24,329 nucleotides of DNA from Methylomonas sp. (GCA_026990815.1 JALXCS010000089.1:1-24329), one strand, 5' to 3'. Positions 1 to 8,257 are shown, counted from the first letter of the stretch. The notes: a model not told the origin generated them from the sequence alone. Made by a program: numbers and translations.

Positions 1-2
1 TC

Positions 3-92
3 TTCGACAACCTCGATGAGCATCATGCTCCTTTGCGTTCGTTATTGTCTGAAAAATTTCAGATCATTGATGGGCAAACGGGGTATTCTTGA
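3..92 (+). CDS. C-terminal tail of an unidentified upstream gene (partial)
   Basis: One + strand frame is open from the window edge to a TGA at 90-92. It reads 29 residues and ends in a D-G-Q-T-G-Y-S tail. The tail is too short to assign to a family, and the other + frames also run some distance, so coding is only plausible. It lies 48 nt upstream of the ATPase B gene in the same direction and could be the previous gene of the same transcript. Confidence 0.3.
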   Translation, partial: FDNLDEHHAPLRSLLSEKFQIIDGQTGYS

Positions 93-140
93 GCGTGGAT
101 AGTATATAAGAACAAAATGAATGATAAGGAGTGAATCGCA

Positions 141-1517
141 ATGCCCTATAGTCTGATTCGGCATAATAGAATTTTATCGATTGTCGGAGATATCATGAAG
201 GTCAGCGTTCCTTCCGATGTTGATAAAACTGGGCCGATTGCTCATTTACATGATCTGGCTGTGATTCAAGACCATAGTGGCTTAAGTTCTTTAGCCCAGG
301 TAATAAAAATTGACAGGGATGATGTTTCCCTTCAGGCTTTTTCCGGTACCAAGGGCTTTTCAACGCGTTCGTCGGTTCATTTTCTGGGTAAACCGATGCA
401 GGTCATTTACTCCGGAAATATTTTGGGACGGGTTTTCGATGGTTCTGGTAAGCCAATGGATGGCGGTGCTGAATTAGCGGATGATCCCAAAGTTCCGATT
501 GGCGGCCCATCGGTTAACCCAATGCGGCGGGTGCTTGCCTCTAAAATGATCCGCACTAATGTGCCGATGATTGACGTGTTCAATTGTTTGGTTGAAAGCC
601 AAAAAATCCCTATTTTTTCTGTATCAGGAGAACCTTATAATCCCTTCCTTGCCCGAATTGGTATCCAGGCCGATGCGGATATTGTTGTTTTTGCGGGTCT
701 GGGATTGATTTTTGATGATTACCATTTCTTTCGTACCACTTTTGAAGATGCCGGTGTTTTTGCTCGCACAGTGATGTACTGTAACCTGGCGTCTGATCCG
801 ATTGTGGAACGATTGCTGGTGCCGGATTTGGCTTTGGCGGTAGCAGAAAAGTTTGCAGTTGAAGAGGGAAAGAGGGTGTTAGTGTTAATGACGGATATAA
901 CTGCCTATGCGGATGCTATGAAAGAGGTTGGTATTTCCATGGAGAGAGTGCCATCAAATCGAGGGTATATGGGGGATCTGTATTCCCAATTAGCTCGGCG
1001 TTATGAAAAAGCCACTGATTTTCAAGGAGCTGGTTCAGTCACAATTCTAACGGTAACTACCATGCCTGGTGATGATATTACTCATCCGGTTCCTGATAAT
1101 ACCGGTTACATTACCGAAGGCCAGTTTTATTTACATAATGGCGTTATTGATCCGTTCGGTTCATTATCAAGGCTCAAACAGCATGTGGTTGGTAAGGTAA
1201 CTCGTGAAGACCATGCCCAGATAATGAATACCATGATCCGTTTTTATTCCAGTGCTCAGGATGCCAAGCAGAAACAGGCCATGGCCTTTGAGCTTTCCCC
1301 ATTTGATTTGAAGTTGCTTAAATATGGAGACTTGTTCAGACGGCGATTTATGGATATTAACCTCTCATTACCTCTAGAAGAAGCATTAAACTTATGTTGG
1401 CAGACACTTGCTGAATGTTTTGAGCCCCAGGAATTATTGATGAAACAATCATTGATTGAAAAATATTTTCCAAAACATTTGACAGGAAAACATCGTGGCG
1501 AAGTTGCAGCTCAATAA
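141..1517 (+). CDS. atpB: V/A-type ATPase subunit B (non-catalytic)
   Basis: This is the non-catalytic subunit of the A3B3 hexamer of a V/A-type rotary ATPase. It is 458 aa, normal for the family. It lacks a P-loop, as B subunits do. The central nucleotide-fold region is recognisable by S-G-E-P-Y-N near the middle, the A-D-I-V-V-F-A-G strand, and the S-D-P-I-V-E-R-L-L-V-P-D-L-A-L helix, where typical B subunits have N-D-P-T-I-E-R. The interface loop V-P-S-N-R-G-Y-M-G-D-L-Y (about residues 270-281) faces the catalytic site. The ATG at 141 has a good AAGGAG ribosome site about 10 nt upstream. It is the first visible gene of the B-D-I-K-E-DUF2764-A cluster and overlaps the next gene by 23 nt, which implies translational coupling. 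Confidence 0.93.
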   Translation: MPYSLIRHNRILSIVGDIMKVSVPSDVDKTGPIAHLHDLAVIQDHSGLSSLAQVIKIDRDDVSLQAFSGTKGFSTRSSVHFLGKPMQVIYSGNILGRVFDGSGKPMDGGAELADDPKVPIGGPSVNPMRRVLASKMIRTNVPMIDVFNCLVESQKIPIFSVSGEPYNPFLARIGIQADADIVVFAGLGLIFDDYHFFRTTFEDAGVFARTVMYCNLASDPIVERLLVPDLALAVAEKFAVEEGKRVLVLMTDITAYADAMKEVGISMERVPSNRGYMGDLYSQLARRYEKATDFQGAGSVTILTVTTMPGDDITHPVPDNTGYITEGQFYLHNGVIDPFGSLSRLKQHVVGKVTREDHAQIMNTMIRFYSSAQDAKQKQAMAFELSPFDLKLLKYGDLFRRRFMDINLSLPLEEALNLCWQTLAECFEPQELLMKQSLIEKYFPKHLTGKHRGEVAAQ

Positions 1518-2100
1518 GTCTTCTTTGAGCAGAGAACAGAAAAACCTGAAAACTTATCGGCAGTTTTTGCCTTCTCTGGATTTAAAAAGACAGGAGCTAA
1601 TGCGGCAGCAAGCCAATGCAAAAAAAGCATTGTTTGATATTGAAGATGAAATCAATAAATTCCAGAAGCAGACCGGTGATGAAATACCAATGTTGTCAAA
1701 TGGGCGGATTGATTTGAATGAACTAGTGAAAGTAACCGGTGTTAAAATTACCACCGAAAATATTATGGGCGCTTCGTTACCGGTTTTGGAAAGGGTTGAA
1801 ATAAAAGCAAGAAATTATTCATTTCTTGCTAAACCTCATTGGGTGGATGGAGTTGTAGAAAGATTAAAAAACATTTTGGTCCTCAAAATCCGTAGCCAGG
1901 TGAATGAAAGACGTCTTTTGCTTTTGAATCATGCTGTAAAAACCATCACTCAGCGAGTAAACTTGTTTGAAAAAGTGTTAATCCCAAGAGCTCAGGAAAA
2001 TATCAAGCGCATCAAAATTTATCTTTCCGATACTGATCGGGCCAACATTGTTATCGCAAAAGTTGCCAAGAAAAAACACCAAATGGAGAATCAGTTGTGA
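1495..2100 (+). CDS. atpD: V/A-type ATPase subunit D (central rotor shaft)
   Basis: This is the central stalk subunit, a long antiparallel coiled coil turning inside the A3B3 ring and passing torque to the membrane rotor. It is 201 aa. The N-terminus M-A-K-L-Q-L-N-K-S-S-L, followed by a basic helix with Y-R-Q-F-L-P-S-L-D-L-K, matches the family pattern M-A-K-L-x-L-T-K-x-x-L. The C-terminal helix R-V-N-L-F-E-K-V-L-I-P pairs with it. The start is GTG at 1495 inside the end of the B gene, preceded by an AGGA-like site at 1484-1487. The start is fixed by the conserved N-terminus. The stop overlaps the GTG of the next gene. Confidence 0.93.
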   Translation: MAKLQLNKSSLSREQKNLKTYRQFLPSLDLKRQELMRQQANAKKALFDIEDEINKFQKQTGDEIPMLSNGRIDLNELVKVTGVKITTENIMGASLPVLERVEIKARNYSFLAKPHWVDGVVERLKNILVLKIRSQVNERRLLLLNHAVKTITQRVNLFEKVLIPRAQENIKRIKIYLSDTDRANIVIAKVAKKKHQMENQL

Positions 2101-3905
2101 GTATCGTCAGTCTAAACAAGGTTACTTTGTTTGGCTTAACTAAAGAAAAACAAAAAATGTTGAATGGCTTGCAAGATTTGGGCTGTATGCACCTGGTTAC
2201 ACTTCGGGAAATCTCTGAAGAACCTGAAAAAGTGCAGCCAGAACAATCAAAAGGTACTATTGCAGCATTAAGATTTTTACTGGACTGTCCCAAAAAACGT
2301 CATCAAGTAATGGAAGAGCAACAATTCAAATTAGAATCTTGTGTTGATCGTATTTTGCAAATAAAGCAATTGATTAGAGAGATTTCTGACTTAAGGGATA
2401 AACTTGCTGCAAGAATCAAGGAGGTAGAGCCTTGGGGCGATTTTAAACTGCCTTCTCAAGATGATTTGGCAGGGCTGAAATTATGGTTTTATATAGTTCC
2501 GGTTTCAAAAATAAGGTTGTTACCCAAAAACAATATGGTTTGGCAAATTGTCCATAAGGATAATCGTTTTGCATATCTGGTGGTGGTAGCAGAACAGGAA
2601 CCGGAGCCGAATATCATGCCGGTTCCCCGGACCCATACTGGGACATTATCGCTTTCAGAGCTGAATGAACGTCTTAATAAAGCTGAACTGGAAATAGAAG
2701 ATTTGCAGGCTGAGAGGGAGTCATATACCCGCTGGATTCTTTTATTATCCAAAAATCTGGCCAGAGCGGAAGACAAGTCAGCATTATCGCATGCTGCTAA
2801 AAAAACATTGGATACTGAAGAAATCTTTGCCGTGCAAGGGTGGGTTGCTGAAAAAACCATAGCCAAGATATTTGATTTTGCTCAACAATATCGTCTAGCT
2901 TTTCAAATTGCTAATCCAACACTAAAAGAAATACCTCCTACTTTATTGGAAAATCCTGAGCCATTTACTGCGGGAGAAGATCTGGTTGGTTTTTATAAAA
3001 TGCCTAGTTACTGGGATTGGGATCCGGTGATTATAGTCTTTTTTTCCTTTATGGTATTTTTTGCCATGATTGTTTCTGATGCAGGCTACGGTACCTTGTT
3101 AGGGATATTGTTGATGTTTACCTGGAGAAGCAATGTATTTGGCTCGTCGCGGAGACGTTTCCGTCCTTTGGCATTGTCTTTAGTATTTAGCACAATTATA
3201 TGGGGTATGCTGGTCGGAAGTTATTTTGGGATGGAGCCAGTTCAGGGGACGCTATTGGGGCAACTTAAAGTTTTTGATATCAATGATTTTGACACCATGA
3301 TGCGACTCTCGATTATTATCGGAGTTTTGCATTTAAGTCTTGCCAATTTATTTAAAGCCAGGCAGTTATTACATCGAGGTCTGAGGGTATATGGGCCTTT
3401 GGGTTGGTTTGTAATCATTTGGGGAGGTGTGTTGTTATGGTTCAATAACAGTTTTGTAAACCCTGAAAGCTGGTTTTTACCTGTCGCTCAAGGGCTATTG
3501 AGTTTGGGGTTTATTATGGTGTTTCTGTTTAGTAGCGATAGGCCAATTAAAAAACCTTTTGATTCAATTTTGAAAGTTTTTGATGGTTTGAAAAGCCTGA
3601 CTGGTGTTACCAAAATTTTTGGCGATGTCTTAAGTTATTTGCGGTTGTTTGCTTTGGGGTTAGCGAGTGCATCGTTGGCTGTAACCTTTAATAACCTGGC
3701 GAGCCATGCTCGCGACATAGAAGGGCTAGGGTTGTTGTATAGTTTGTTAATTTTGTTTGCAGGTCATTCACTAAATTTGCTATTGAGCTTGATGAGTGCA
3801 GTCGTTCATGGTACGAGGCTGAATTGTATTGAATTTTTTAACTGGGGCTTAGCTGAGGAAGGTATTCCATTCAAAGCCTTTGCAAAAATGGAGATTCGGG
3901 AATGA
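2097..3905 (+). CDS. atpI: V/A-type ATPase subunit I (membrane stator, a-subunit equivalent)
   Basis: This is the stator that supports the membrane ring and forms the ion half-channels. It is 602 aa. Residues about 1-290 are hydrophilic and helical (cytoplasmic arm). About 305-595 are membrane segments, starting with the W-D-P-V-I-I-V-F-F helix and the S-D-A-G-Y-G motif typical of the family. The key arginine is in S-Y-L-R-L-F-A-L at R516, equivalent to the essential channel arginine of yeast Vph1 by motif. It starts with GTG at 2097, overlapping the D stop (GTGA), with a GGAG site at 2085-2088. It ends in an ATGA overlap with the K gene. Confidence 0.93.
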   Translation: MSIVSLNKVTLFGLTKEKQKMLNGLQDLGCMHLVTLREISEEPEKVQPEQSKGTIAALRFLLDCPKKRHQVMEEQQFKLESCVDRILQIKQLIREISDLRDKLAARIKEVEPWGDFKLPSQDDLAGLKLWFYIVPVSKIRLLPKNNMVWQIVHKDNRFAYLVVVAEQEPEPNIMPVPRTHTGTLSLSELNERLNKAELEIEDLQAERESYTRWILLLSKNLARAEDKSALSHAAKKTLDTEEIFAVQGWVAEKTIAKIFDFAQQYRLAFQIANPTLKEIPPTLLENPEPFTAGEDLVGFYKMPSYWDWDPVIIVFFSFMVFFAMIVSDAGYGTLLGILLMFTWRSNVFGSSRRRFRPLALSLVFSTIIWGMLVGSYFGMEPVQGTLLGQLKVFDINDFDTMMRLSIIIGVLHLSLANLFKARQLLHRGLRVYGPLGWFVIIWGGVLLWFNNSFVNPESWFLPVAQGLLSLGFIMVFLFSSDRPIKKPFDSILKVFDGLKSLTGVTKIFGDVLSYLRLFALGLASASLAVTFNNLASHARDIEGLGLLYSLLILFAGHSLNLLLSLMSAVVHGTRLNCIEFFNWGLAEEGIPFKAFAKMEIRE

Positions 3906-4354
3906 ATGAATTCATTGTTATTTTAGGTTGGCTGGGTTTGTATGGATCGATGGCCTTGGGTGCAATTGGCAGTATTATCGGGTGTGCATTGGCGGGGCAG
4001 GCAGCTATTGGCGCCATGCTGGAAACAGAAGGAGGTTATGGGCGGTATATTGGTGTTTCAGTAATGCCATCGTCACAAGTCATTTATGGCATCGTTATCA
4101 TGTTTACCTTGCAAAGAGAAATTACCGCTGTTAATGGTTCAGCAATTTTTGCAATTGGGTTTTTGGCCGGATTAGTACTTTTATTTAGCGCCATATTGCA
4201 AGGAAAAACCTGTGCTTCTGCTATTAATGCAGCGAAAGCCAAGCCTGAAATTTTTGGTTTGTCTATTGCTCCGGCAGCCATTGTAGAAGGTTTTTCCGTG
4301 TTTGCATTTGTTTTTGCTCTGGTAATTGCTGGTGGGATTCCCTCGGGAGTTTAA
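3902..4354 (+). CDS. atpK: V/A-type ATPase proteolipid subunit K (rotor ring, four-helix)
   Basis: This is the rotor-ring subunit that binds the coupling ion. It is 150 aa with four hydrophobic helices in two hairpins, the duplicated V-type form rather than the two-helix F-type form. The ion carboxylate is E129 in helix 4 (A-A-I-V-E-G-F). Helix 2 carries M-P-S-S-Q-V-I-Y (S58, Q59, Y62), with no second carboxylate. Q100 sits in L-Q-G-K in helix 3. Compared from memory with Enterococcus hirae NtpK, these occupy the T64, Q65, Y68, Q110 and E139 sites, which coordinate or support Na+. The ATG at 3902 overlaps the previous stop and has a GGAG site at 3890-3893. Confidence 0.93.
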   Translation: MNEFIVILGWLGLYGSMALGAIGSIIGCALAGQAAIGAMLETEGGYGRYIGVSVMPSSQVIYGIVIMFTLQREITAVNGSAIFAIGFLAGLVLLFSAILQGKTCASAINAAKAKPEIFGLSIAPAAIVEGFSVFAFVFALVIAGGIPSGV

Positions 4355-4364
4355 TGAGGTAAAC

Positions 4365-5066
4365 ATGACAGAAAAACAGACAAATCATTTAAATCAGTAT
4401 GCATCCCATGGGGTTGAGGCATTAATAGAGCGACTTAGAAATGATGGCGTTGCCGAAGGCGCAAAACAGGCAGAAGCAATCATAGTTGAGGCTCGAAAGA
4501 AAGCAGTTGAAATTAATGAACGTGCCAATATTGAAGCTGAAGCAATTATCAAAAATGCGCGAAAGGAAGCTGATGCCTTGAAATCCGCTGGCGAGGATGC
4601 CTTAAAGCTGGCTGCTCGTGATGCCCATTTAAAGCTCAGAGAGGCCATAATGCAAAGATTTACTGAAGAGGTGAATCGATTGGTTGGCAGGGCAATGGAG
4701 CCAGATGCCTTTATGGAAAAACTTGTATTTCAGGTTGTTGGGAAGGTAACTGAGCAAGTAAAGCTAAAAGAACAGGATGGCTTTACAATTAAGTTACCTG
4801 AGGATGTGATTGGAATTGAAGATCTGAGGAAAAATCCTGAAGAGCTAGAGCAAGGGACTTTGGCTCATTTTGTTTTGTCTATTATGGCCTCATTGTTGCG
4901 TAAGGGAATAGAGTTACAGCCGGCCAGTGAATTTAACAGAGGTATAAAAATTTACTTAAAGGATGGCCACGTCGAAGTTGATTTGACAGACCAGGCAGTT
5001 GCCGCAGTTTTGCTCGAACATCTGCAGCCTCGTTTTCGTGCCTTATTGGAAGGTGTTGTCAAATGA
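4365..5066 (+). CDS. atpE: V/A-type ATPase subunit E (peripheral stalk)
   Basis: This is the peripheral stalk subunit. It is 233 aa from the chosen start. Residues about 10-105 form an alanine/lysine/glutamate-rich coiled coil with E-A-R-K-K-A and N-A-R-K-E-A-D-A repeats. The rest is a globular C-terminal domain that caps the A/B hexamer. The ATG at 4365 is preferred because it has a GAGGT site at 4356-4360 and lies 10 nt after the K stop. An in-frame ATG at 4326 would lie inside the K gene and add 13 unrelated residues. E subunits are weakly conserved in sequence, so the call rests on coiled-coil character, length and operon position. The stop overlaps the next start (ATGA). Confidence 0.85.
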   Translation: MTEKQTNHLNQYASHGVEALIERLRNDGVAEGAKQAEAIIVEARKKAVEINERANIEAEAIIKNARKEADALKSAGEDALKLAARDAHLKLREAIMQRFTEEVNRLVGRAMEPDAFMEKLVFQVVGKVTEQVKLKEQDGFTIKLPEDVIGIEDLRKNPEELEQGTLAHFVLSIMASLLRKGIELQPASEFNRGIKIYLKDGHVEVDLTDQAVAAVLLEHLQPRFRALLEGVVK

Positions 5067-5746
5067 TGATCGATCCTTATGTGACATTGATTTCCAGTTT
5101 ACCGCCCCATACGCCACAACTATTTGCAACGCGTCAAACTCCGATTTCAAGAATCAAATTAAATGAACGTTTGCAAATGTTGACACCTGAACATACCCAA
5201 GATTTGGCGCTCATTGAGAATCTGGTGCATTGGGACCGGATCGCAATTTCAACCACGGATGAAGAAATGGTTAGGCGCGCCGAAGAAACCATGAGCTCGT
5301 TAAGAAATCAATTCATTAAGGATATTATTATTTGGCGGCTTGAAGAGCGGACAGCAGTAGCAGCTTTACGTCGTAAATATTTGGGGTTTGATGTACCAAA
5401 GTCAGGGATGCGCTGGGGTTATGGTCAATGGGTAGGTCATATTGAGCGACATTGGCACGAGCCAACATTTGCACTGGAAAAAATATTGCCTTGGCTAGAG
5501 GAGGCCAGGCAATTGCTGAACGAAAAAAATCACCTGGGTTTGGAGCGTTTGTTGCTGAGTTTAGTATGGGAATACTATGGGCGTGTAGTCGCTGGTCATT
5601 ATTTCGATTTTGAAGCAGTCGTTGTTTACGTACTTCGTTGGGACGTGATTGATCGCTGGTCGCGTTACAATAACAGGCTGGCTAAACAAAGGCTGGAGCG
5701 GATGGTCGATTCTGGTTTGGGCGAATTTAATGCCATTTTCGCATAG
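5063..5746 (+). CDS. DUF2764-like V/A-ATPase operon protein (candidate C-type subunit)
   Basis: A 227-aa soluble protein with no signal peptide or membrane segment. The N-terminus Y-V-T-L-I-S-S-L-P-P and the following L-x-x-L-T-P region resemble the DUF2764 family. That family is found between E and A in V-type ATPase operons of chlamydiae and spirochaetes, and here the gene again sits between E and A. The rest is rich in W, R, H and acidic helices. The family's role is unproven; one idea is that it replaces subunit C/d, which links shaft to ring and is otherwise absent here. ATG codons at 5063 and 5066 are both possible; the first gives an ATGA overlap with E, and a GGAAGG site lies at 5048-5053. 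The family assignment is from memory of its pattern. Confidence 0.7.
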   Translation: MMIDPYVTLISSLPPHTPQLFATRQTPISRIKLNERLQMLTPEHTQDLALIENLVHWDRIAISTTDEEMVRRAEETMSSLRNQFIKDIIIWRLEERTAVAALRRKYLGFDVPKSGMRWGYGQWVGHIERHWHEPTFALEKILPWLEEARQLLNEKNHLGLERLLLSLVWEYYGRVVAGHYFDFEAVVVYVLRWDVIDRWSRYNNRLAKQRLERMVDSGLGEFNAIFA

Positions 5747-5899
5747 AATCAGATCTAAAAATTTTTTTTCTGATGCTGCATCGACAGAGGGATACTCAAA
5801 ATATTTTTTTGCTTTAGGTAAATTCAGTCCTCTGCACCAGATTGAATTCCTTGGCGGCCTTAAACTGATGCCTGACAATTTGTAACCGGTATTTTGAAG

Positions 5900-7741
5900 A
5901 TGGACCATAAACAAGAAAACTCAAAAGTATCTGCACAAGTCACAATGGTTCAGGACGATTTGGTGACTATTGAAGCAATTTCGATTGGCAATGAACCTAT
6001 TTCCCTGAGAAAGAATGAAGTCATTTATATTTGTCCCAAGCGTCAAGAAAACCGTTACCAGGAAAGATTAAAAGCGGAAATTTTAAGAATCAATGGTAAT
6101 ACTGCAGATGCTCAGGTGTTTGAAAGCACCTCCGGTGTAGCGGTAGGCGATCCTGTTGAGCAAACCAATGATATGCTGTCGGTAACCCTAGGGCCAGGCT
6201 TACTGGGACAAGTTTATGATGGTTTGCAAAATCCTTTGGAGAGTTTGGCGTCAGAATTTGGCTATTTTCTCCCTCGGGGAGTCGAAGCCGATGCTTTGGA
6301 TAAGGTAAAAAAATGGTCTTTTGTGCCGGTTGTCCGAATCAAAAACAAGTTACTTGCGGGTGGTGTGATTGGTACCGTCCAGGAGGGGCGGTTTACCCAT
6401 AAAATTATGGTTCCTTTTGATCAGGTTGGAGAAGTGGTGGTAACCTGGATCCAAGAAGGAAGTGTTTCAGTTGATGAGCCAGTGGCAAGGATTAGAAATT
6501 TCGTTTCAGGCAAGGAGCAAGTAATCACGTTGATGCAGAAATGGCCGGTTCGAAAACCGTTGCCGGAAAAAATGTTGCATAAGCATATTTCGGAACGTTT
6601 GTATCCCGATGAGCTTTTAATTACCACCATGCGTTTGATTGATACGTTTTTCCCAATTGCCCGAGGGGGCATTGCCTGTATTCCTGGGCCCTTTGGTGCG
6701 GGTAAAACGGTATTGCAAAATCTGATTTCCAGATATTCGACTGTTGATATTGTCATTGTGGTGGCATGTGGCGAACGGGCTGGTGAAGTGGTGGAAACGA
6801 TTACCGAATTTCCGAAAATGATTGATCCAAAAACAGGAGGATCATTAATGGATCGTACCATCATTATTTGTAACACCTCGTCAATGCCTGTTGCTGCACG
6901 TGAAGCATCAATCAATACAGGCATTACGCTTGGGGAATATTATCGGCAGATGGGTTACGATGTGTTGCTGATTGCTGACTCTACTTCCAGGTGGGCGCAA
7001 GCGATGCGCGAGACTTCTGGGCGGATGGAGGAAATTCCCGGAGAGGAGGCTTTTCCTGCATACCTGGATTCAGCTATTCGATCGATTTATGAACGTGCCG
7101 GCGTGATAAAAAATCAAAATGGTGATATTGGCAGCTTGACTATGATTGGAACAGTATCACCTGCGGGAGGAAATTTTGAGGAGCCTGTAACACAGTCTAC
7201 CTTGGGAGTAGTAAAAACTTTTTTGGGGCTAAGTGCAGAACGGGCCTACAAGCGTTTTTATCCGGCAGTGGACCCATTGATTTCCTGGTCACGCTATTTG
7301 AAACAGCTCACGTCTTGGTATGAAAACAACATGGAGCCTGACTGGACCAAAAAGGTGGAGAAAATGCTGGGGTTGTTACATAAGGGTGATGCAGTTATGC
7401 AAATGATGCAAGTGACCGGTGAAGAAGGGGTGACGCTTGAAGATTTTGTAATCCACCAAAAAGCAGTTTTTTTGGATATGGTTTTTTTGCAGCAAGATGC
7501 CTTTGATAAGGTTGATGCTTCAGTACCATTGGAAAGACAAAAAATGAGCTTCAATAAAATCTATAAATTAGTGCATCTTGATTATTATTTTGTGGATAAA
7601 ACCAAAGCGCAGGAGTATTTTACCCGGTTAACCGGGTTATTCAAGAATTTTAATTATGCCGAAGAAAATTCACCTGATTATTTTGATCTGCTAAAGCAAA
7701 TTGATCAGTTGGCTGAATCAATGGGTGTGTTGCAAGCATAG
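5900..7741 (+). CDS. atpA: V/A-type ATPase catalytic subunit A
   Basis: This is the catalytic subunit that hydrolyses or makes ATP. It is 613 aa from the ATG at 5900; an in-frame TTG at 5894 would add two residues. Neither start has a clear ribosome site. The Walker A loop is G-P-F-G-A-G-K-T at about residues 263-270. It is followed by C-G-E-R-A-G-E-V-V-E, which holds the catalytic glutamate region, then L-L-I-A-D-S-T-S-R-W (Walker B strand) and the V-S-P-A-G-G motif. The insert typical of A subunits lies between the N-terminal barrel and the P-loop. A 150-nt non-coding gap precedes it, unlike the overlapping genes before. Placing A last is unusual compared with the A-B-D order seen elsewhere. 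Confidence 0.95.
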   Translation: MDHKQENSKVSAQVTMVQDDLVTIEAISIGNEPISLRKNEVIYICPKRQENRYQERLKAEILRINGNTADAQVFESTSGVAVGDPVEQTNDMLSVTLGPGLLGQVYDGLQNPLESLASEFGYFLPRGVEADALDKVKKWSFVPVVRIKNKLLAGGVIGTVQEGRFTHKIMVPFDQVGEVVVTWIQEGSVSVDEPVARIRNFVSGKEQVITLMQKWPVRKPLPEKMLHKHISERLYPDELLITTMRLIDTFFPIARGGIACIPGPFGAGKTVLQNLISRYSTVDIVIVVACGERAGEVVETITEFPKMIDPKTGGSLMDRTIIICNTSSMPVAAREASINTGITLGEYYRQMGYDVLLIADSTSRWAQAMRETSGRMEEIPGEEAFPAYLDSAIRSIYERAGVIKNQNGDIGSLTMIGTVSPAGGNFEEPVTQSTLGVVKTFLGLSAERAYKRFYPAVDPLISWSRYLKQLTSWYENNMEPDWTKKVEKMLGLLHKGDAVMQMMQVTGEEGVTLEDFVIHQKAVFLDMVFLQQDAFDKVDASVPLERQKMSFNKIYKLVHLDYYFVDKTKAQEYFTRLTGLFKNFNYAEENSPDYFDLLKQIDQLAESMGVLQA

Positions 7742-7757
7742 ATTGTAAACCAGGCAT

Positions 7758-7784
7758 AAAAAACCTCTCCAAAAAGGGAGAGGT
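7758..7784 (-). terminator. Intrinsic terminator of the 7805-8191 gene
   Basis: An 8-bp perfect stem (7763-7770 with 7777-7784) with a 6-nt loop is followed on the minus strand by a run of six T (7763 down to 7758). It lies about 20 nt past the stop of the minus-strand gene. On the + strand the hairpin is followed by an AGGG-rich stretch without a T tract, so it would be weaker for the ATPase transcript. Confidence 0.75.
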
Positions 7785-7804
7785 AGGGTAAGGGGAATAG
7801 AAAA

Positions 7805-8191
7805 TTATTTTTTTCTCATAAAATAATATAAATATTTACACTTAAGGATCATTTCTGAACCTTTTTTTTCAGCAACTTTGCAGGTTTCGTATTTCTCACG
7901 GCCGGGGGTAGATTGTTTCTTGATAGCGCCGTCAACGATAGAATATTTTAAAGGGATTTCAAAAGTTCCGGTTCTGCCGCGGGTGTCTTTCGATTTGGTA
8001 TCAATGATGCCATTGTTTTTAAAAACCCATTCTGTGTTTAGTGCGCTTTTTTCCTTATTTAAGGCAGCGGCCTCGGCATACACTTCCCATGCTCCAAGTA
8101 TTTCGGAGTTATCCTTCAATTGTATTTCCGCACTGGCAGTGAAAGAAGCTGCTAGAGCAGCCAGTGTTACAATGTTGGTTATTATTTTCAT
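7805..8191 (-). CDS. Small secreted protein of unknown function
   Basis: A 128-aa protein that I do not recognise with certainty. Residues 1-21 are a classical signal peptide ending A-S-F-T-A-S-A, with probable cleavage before E22, so the mature protein is periplasmic or exported. The mature part has a G-A-W near its start, W-V-F-K-N-N-G in the middle and Y-Y-F at the end, and is likely beta-rich. This spacing recalls lipocalin-like small proteins, but that is a guess. Two cysteines (in Y-E-T-C-K and L-K-C-K) could form a disulfide. The ATG has an AAGGA site about 6 nt upstream, and a clean terminator follows. It is monocistronic and divergent from parC. Confidence 0.75.
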   Translation of the reverse strand: MKIITNIVTLAALAASFTASAEIQLKDNSEILGAWEVYAEAAALNKEKSALNTEWVFKNNGIIDTKSKDTRGRTGTFEIPLKYSIVDGAIKKQSTPGREKYETCKVAEKKGSEMILKCKYLYYFMRKK

Positions 8192-8228
8192 GGCAAATCC
8201 TTACTTGGGTTGATTGTACGTTAGCAAA

Positions 8229-8257
8229 TTGTAACATACTGCTGGATAGACTCTAAA
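8229..8257 (+). promoter_or_regulatory. Possible parC promoter
   Basis: TTGTAA at 8229-8234 and TCTAAA at 8252-8257 are 17 nt apart and each matches four of six sigma70 consensus bases. They lie about 50 nt before the parC start. Between them and the gene is a short inverted repeat (ATCCT at 8264-8268, AGGAT at 8274-8278) that could be a hairpin or operator. This is a pattern match only. Confidence 0.3.

Noticed and set aside
5649..5885. A 78-codon + frame running from inside the DUF2764-like gene to just before atpA
   Set aside because: It overlaps a better gene for most of its length, has no ribosome site at its ATG and no recognisable composition; the tail after 5747 looks non-coding and A/T-rich.
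6421..6924. A 167-codon frame on the minus strand inside atpA
   Set aside because: It lies wholly opposite a strongly conserved catalytic subunit and shows no family motif, so it is a shadow frame.
7763..7784. Hairpin as the main terminator of the ATPase operon
   Set aside because: Its T tract lies on the minus-strand side only; for the + strand it is followed by AGGG-rich sequence, so it was assigned to the minus-strand gene.
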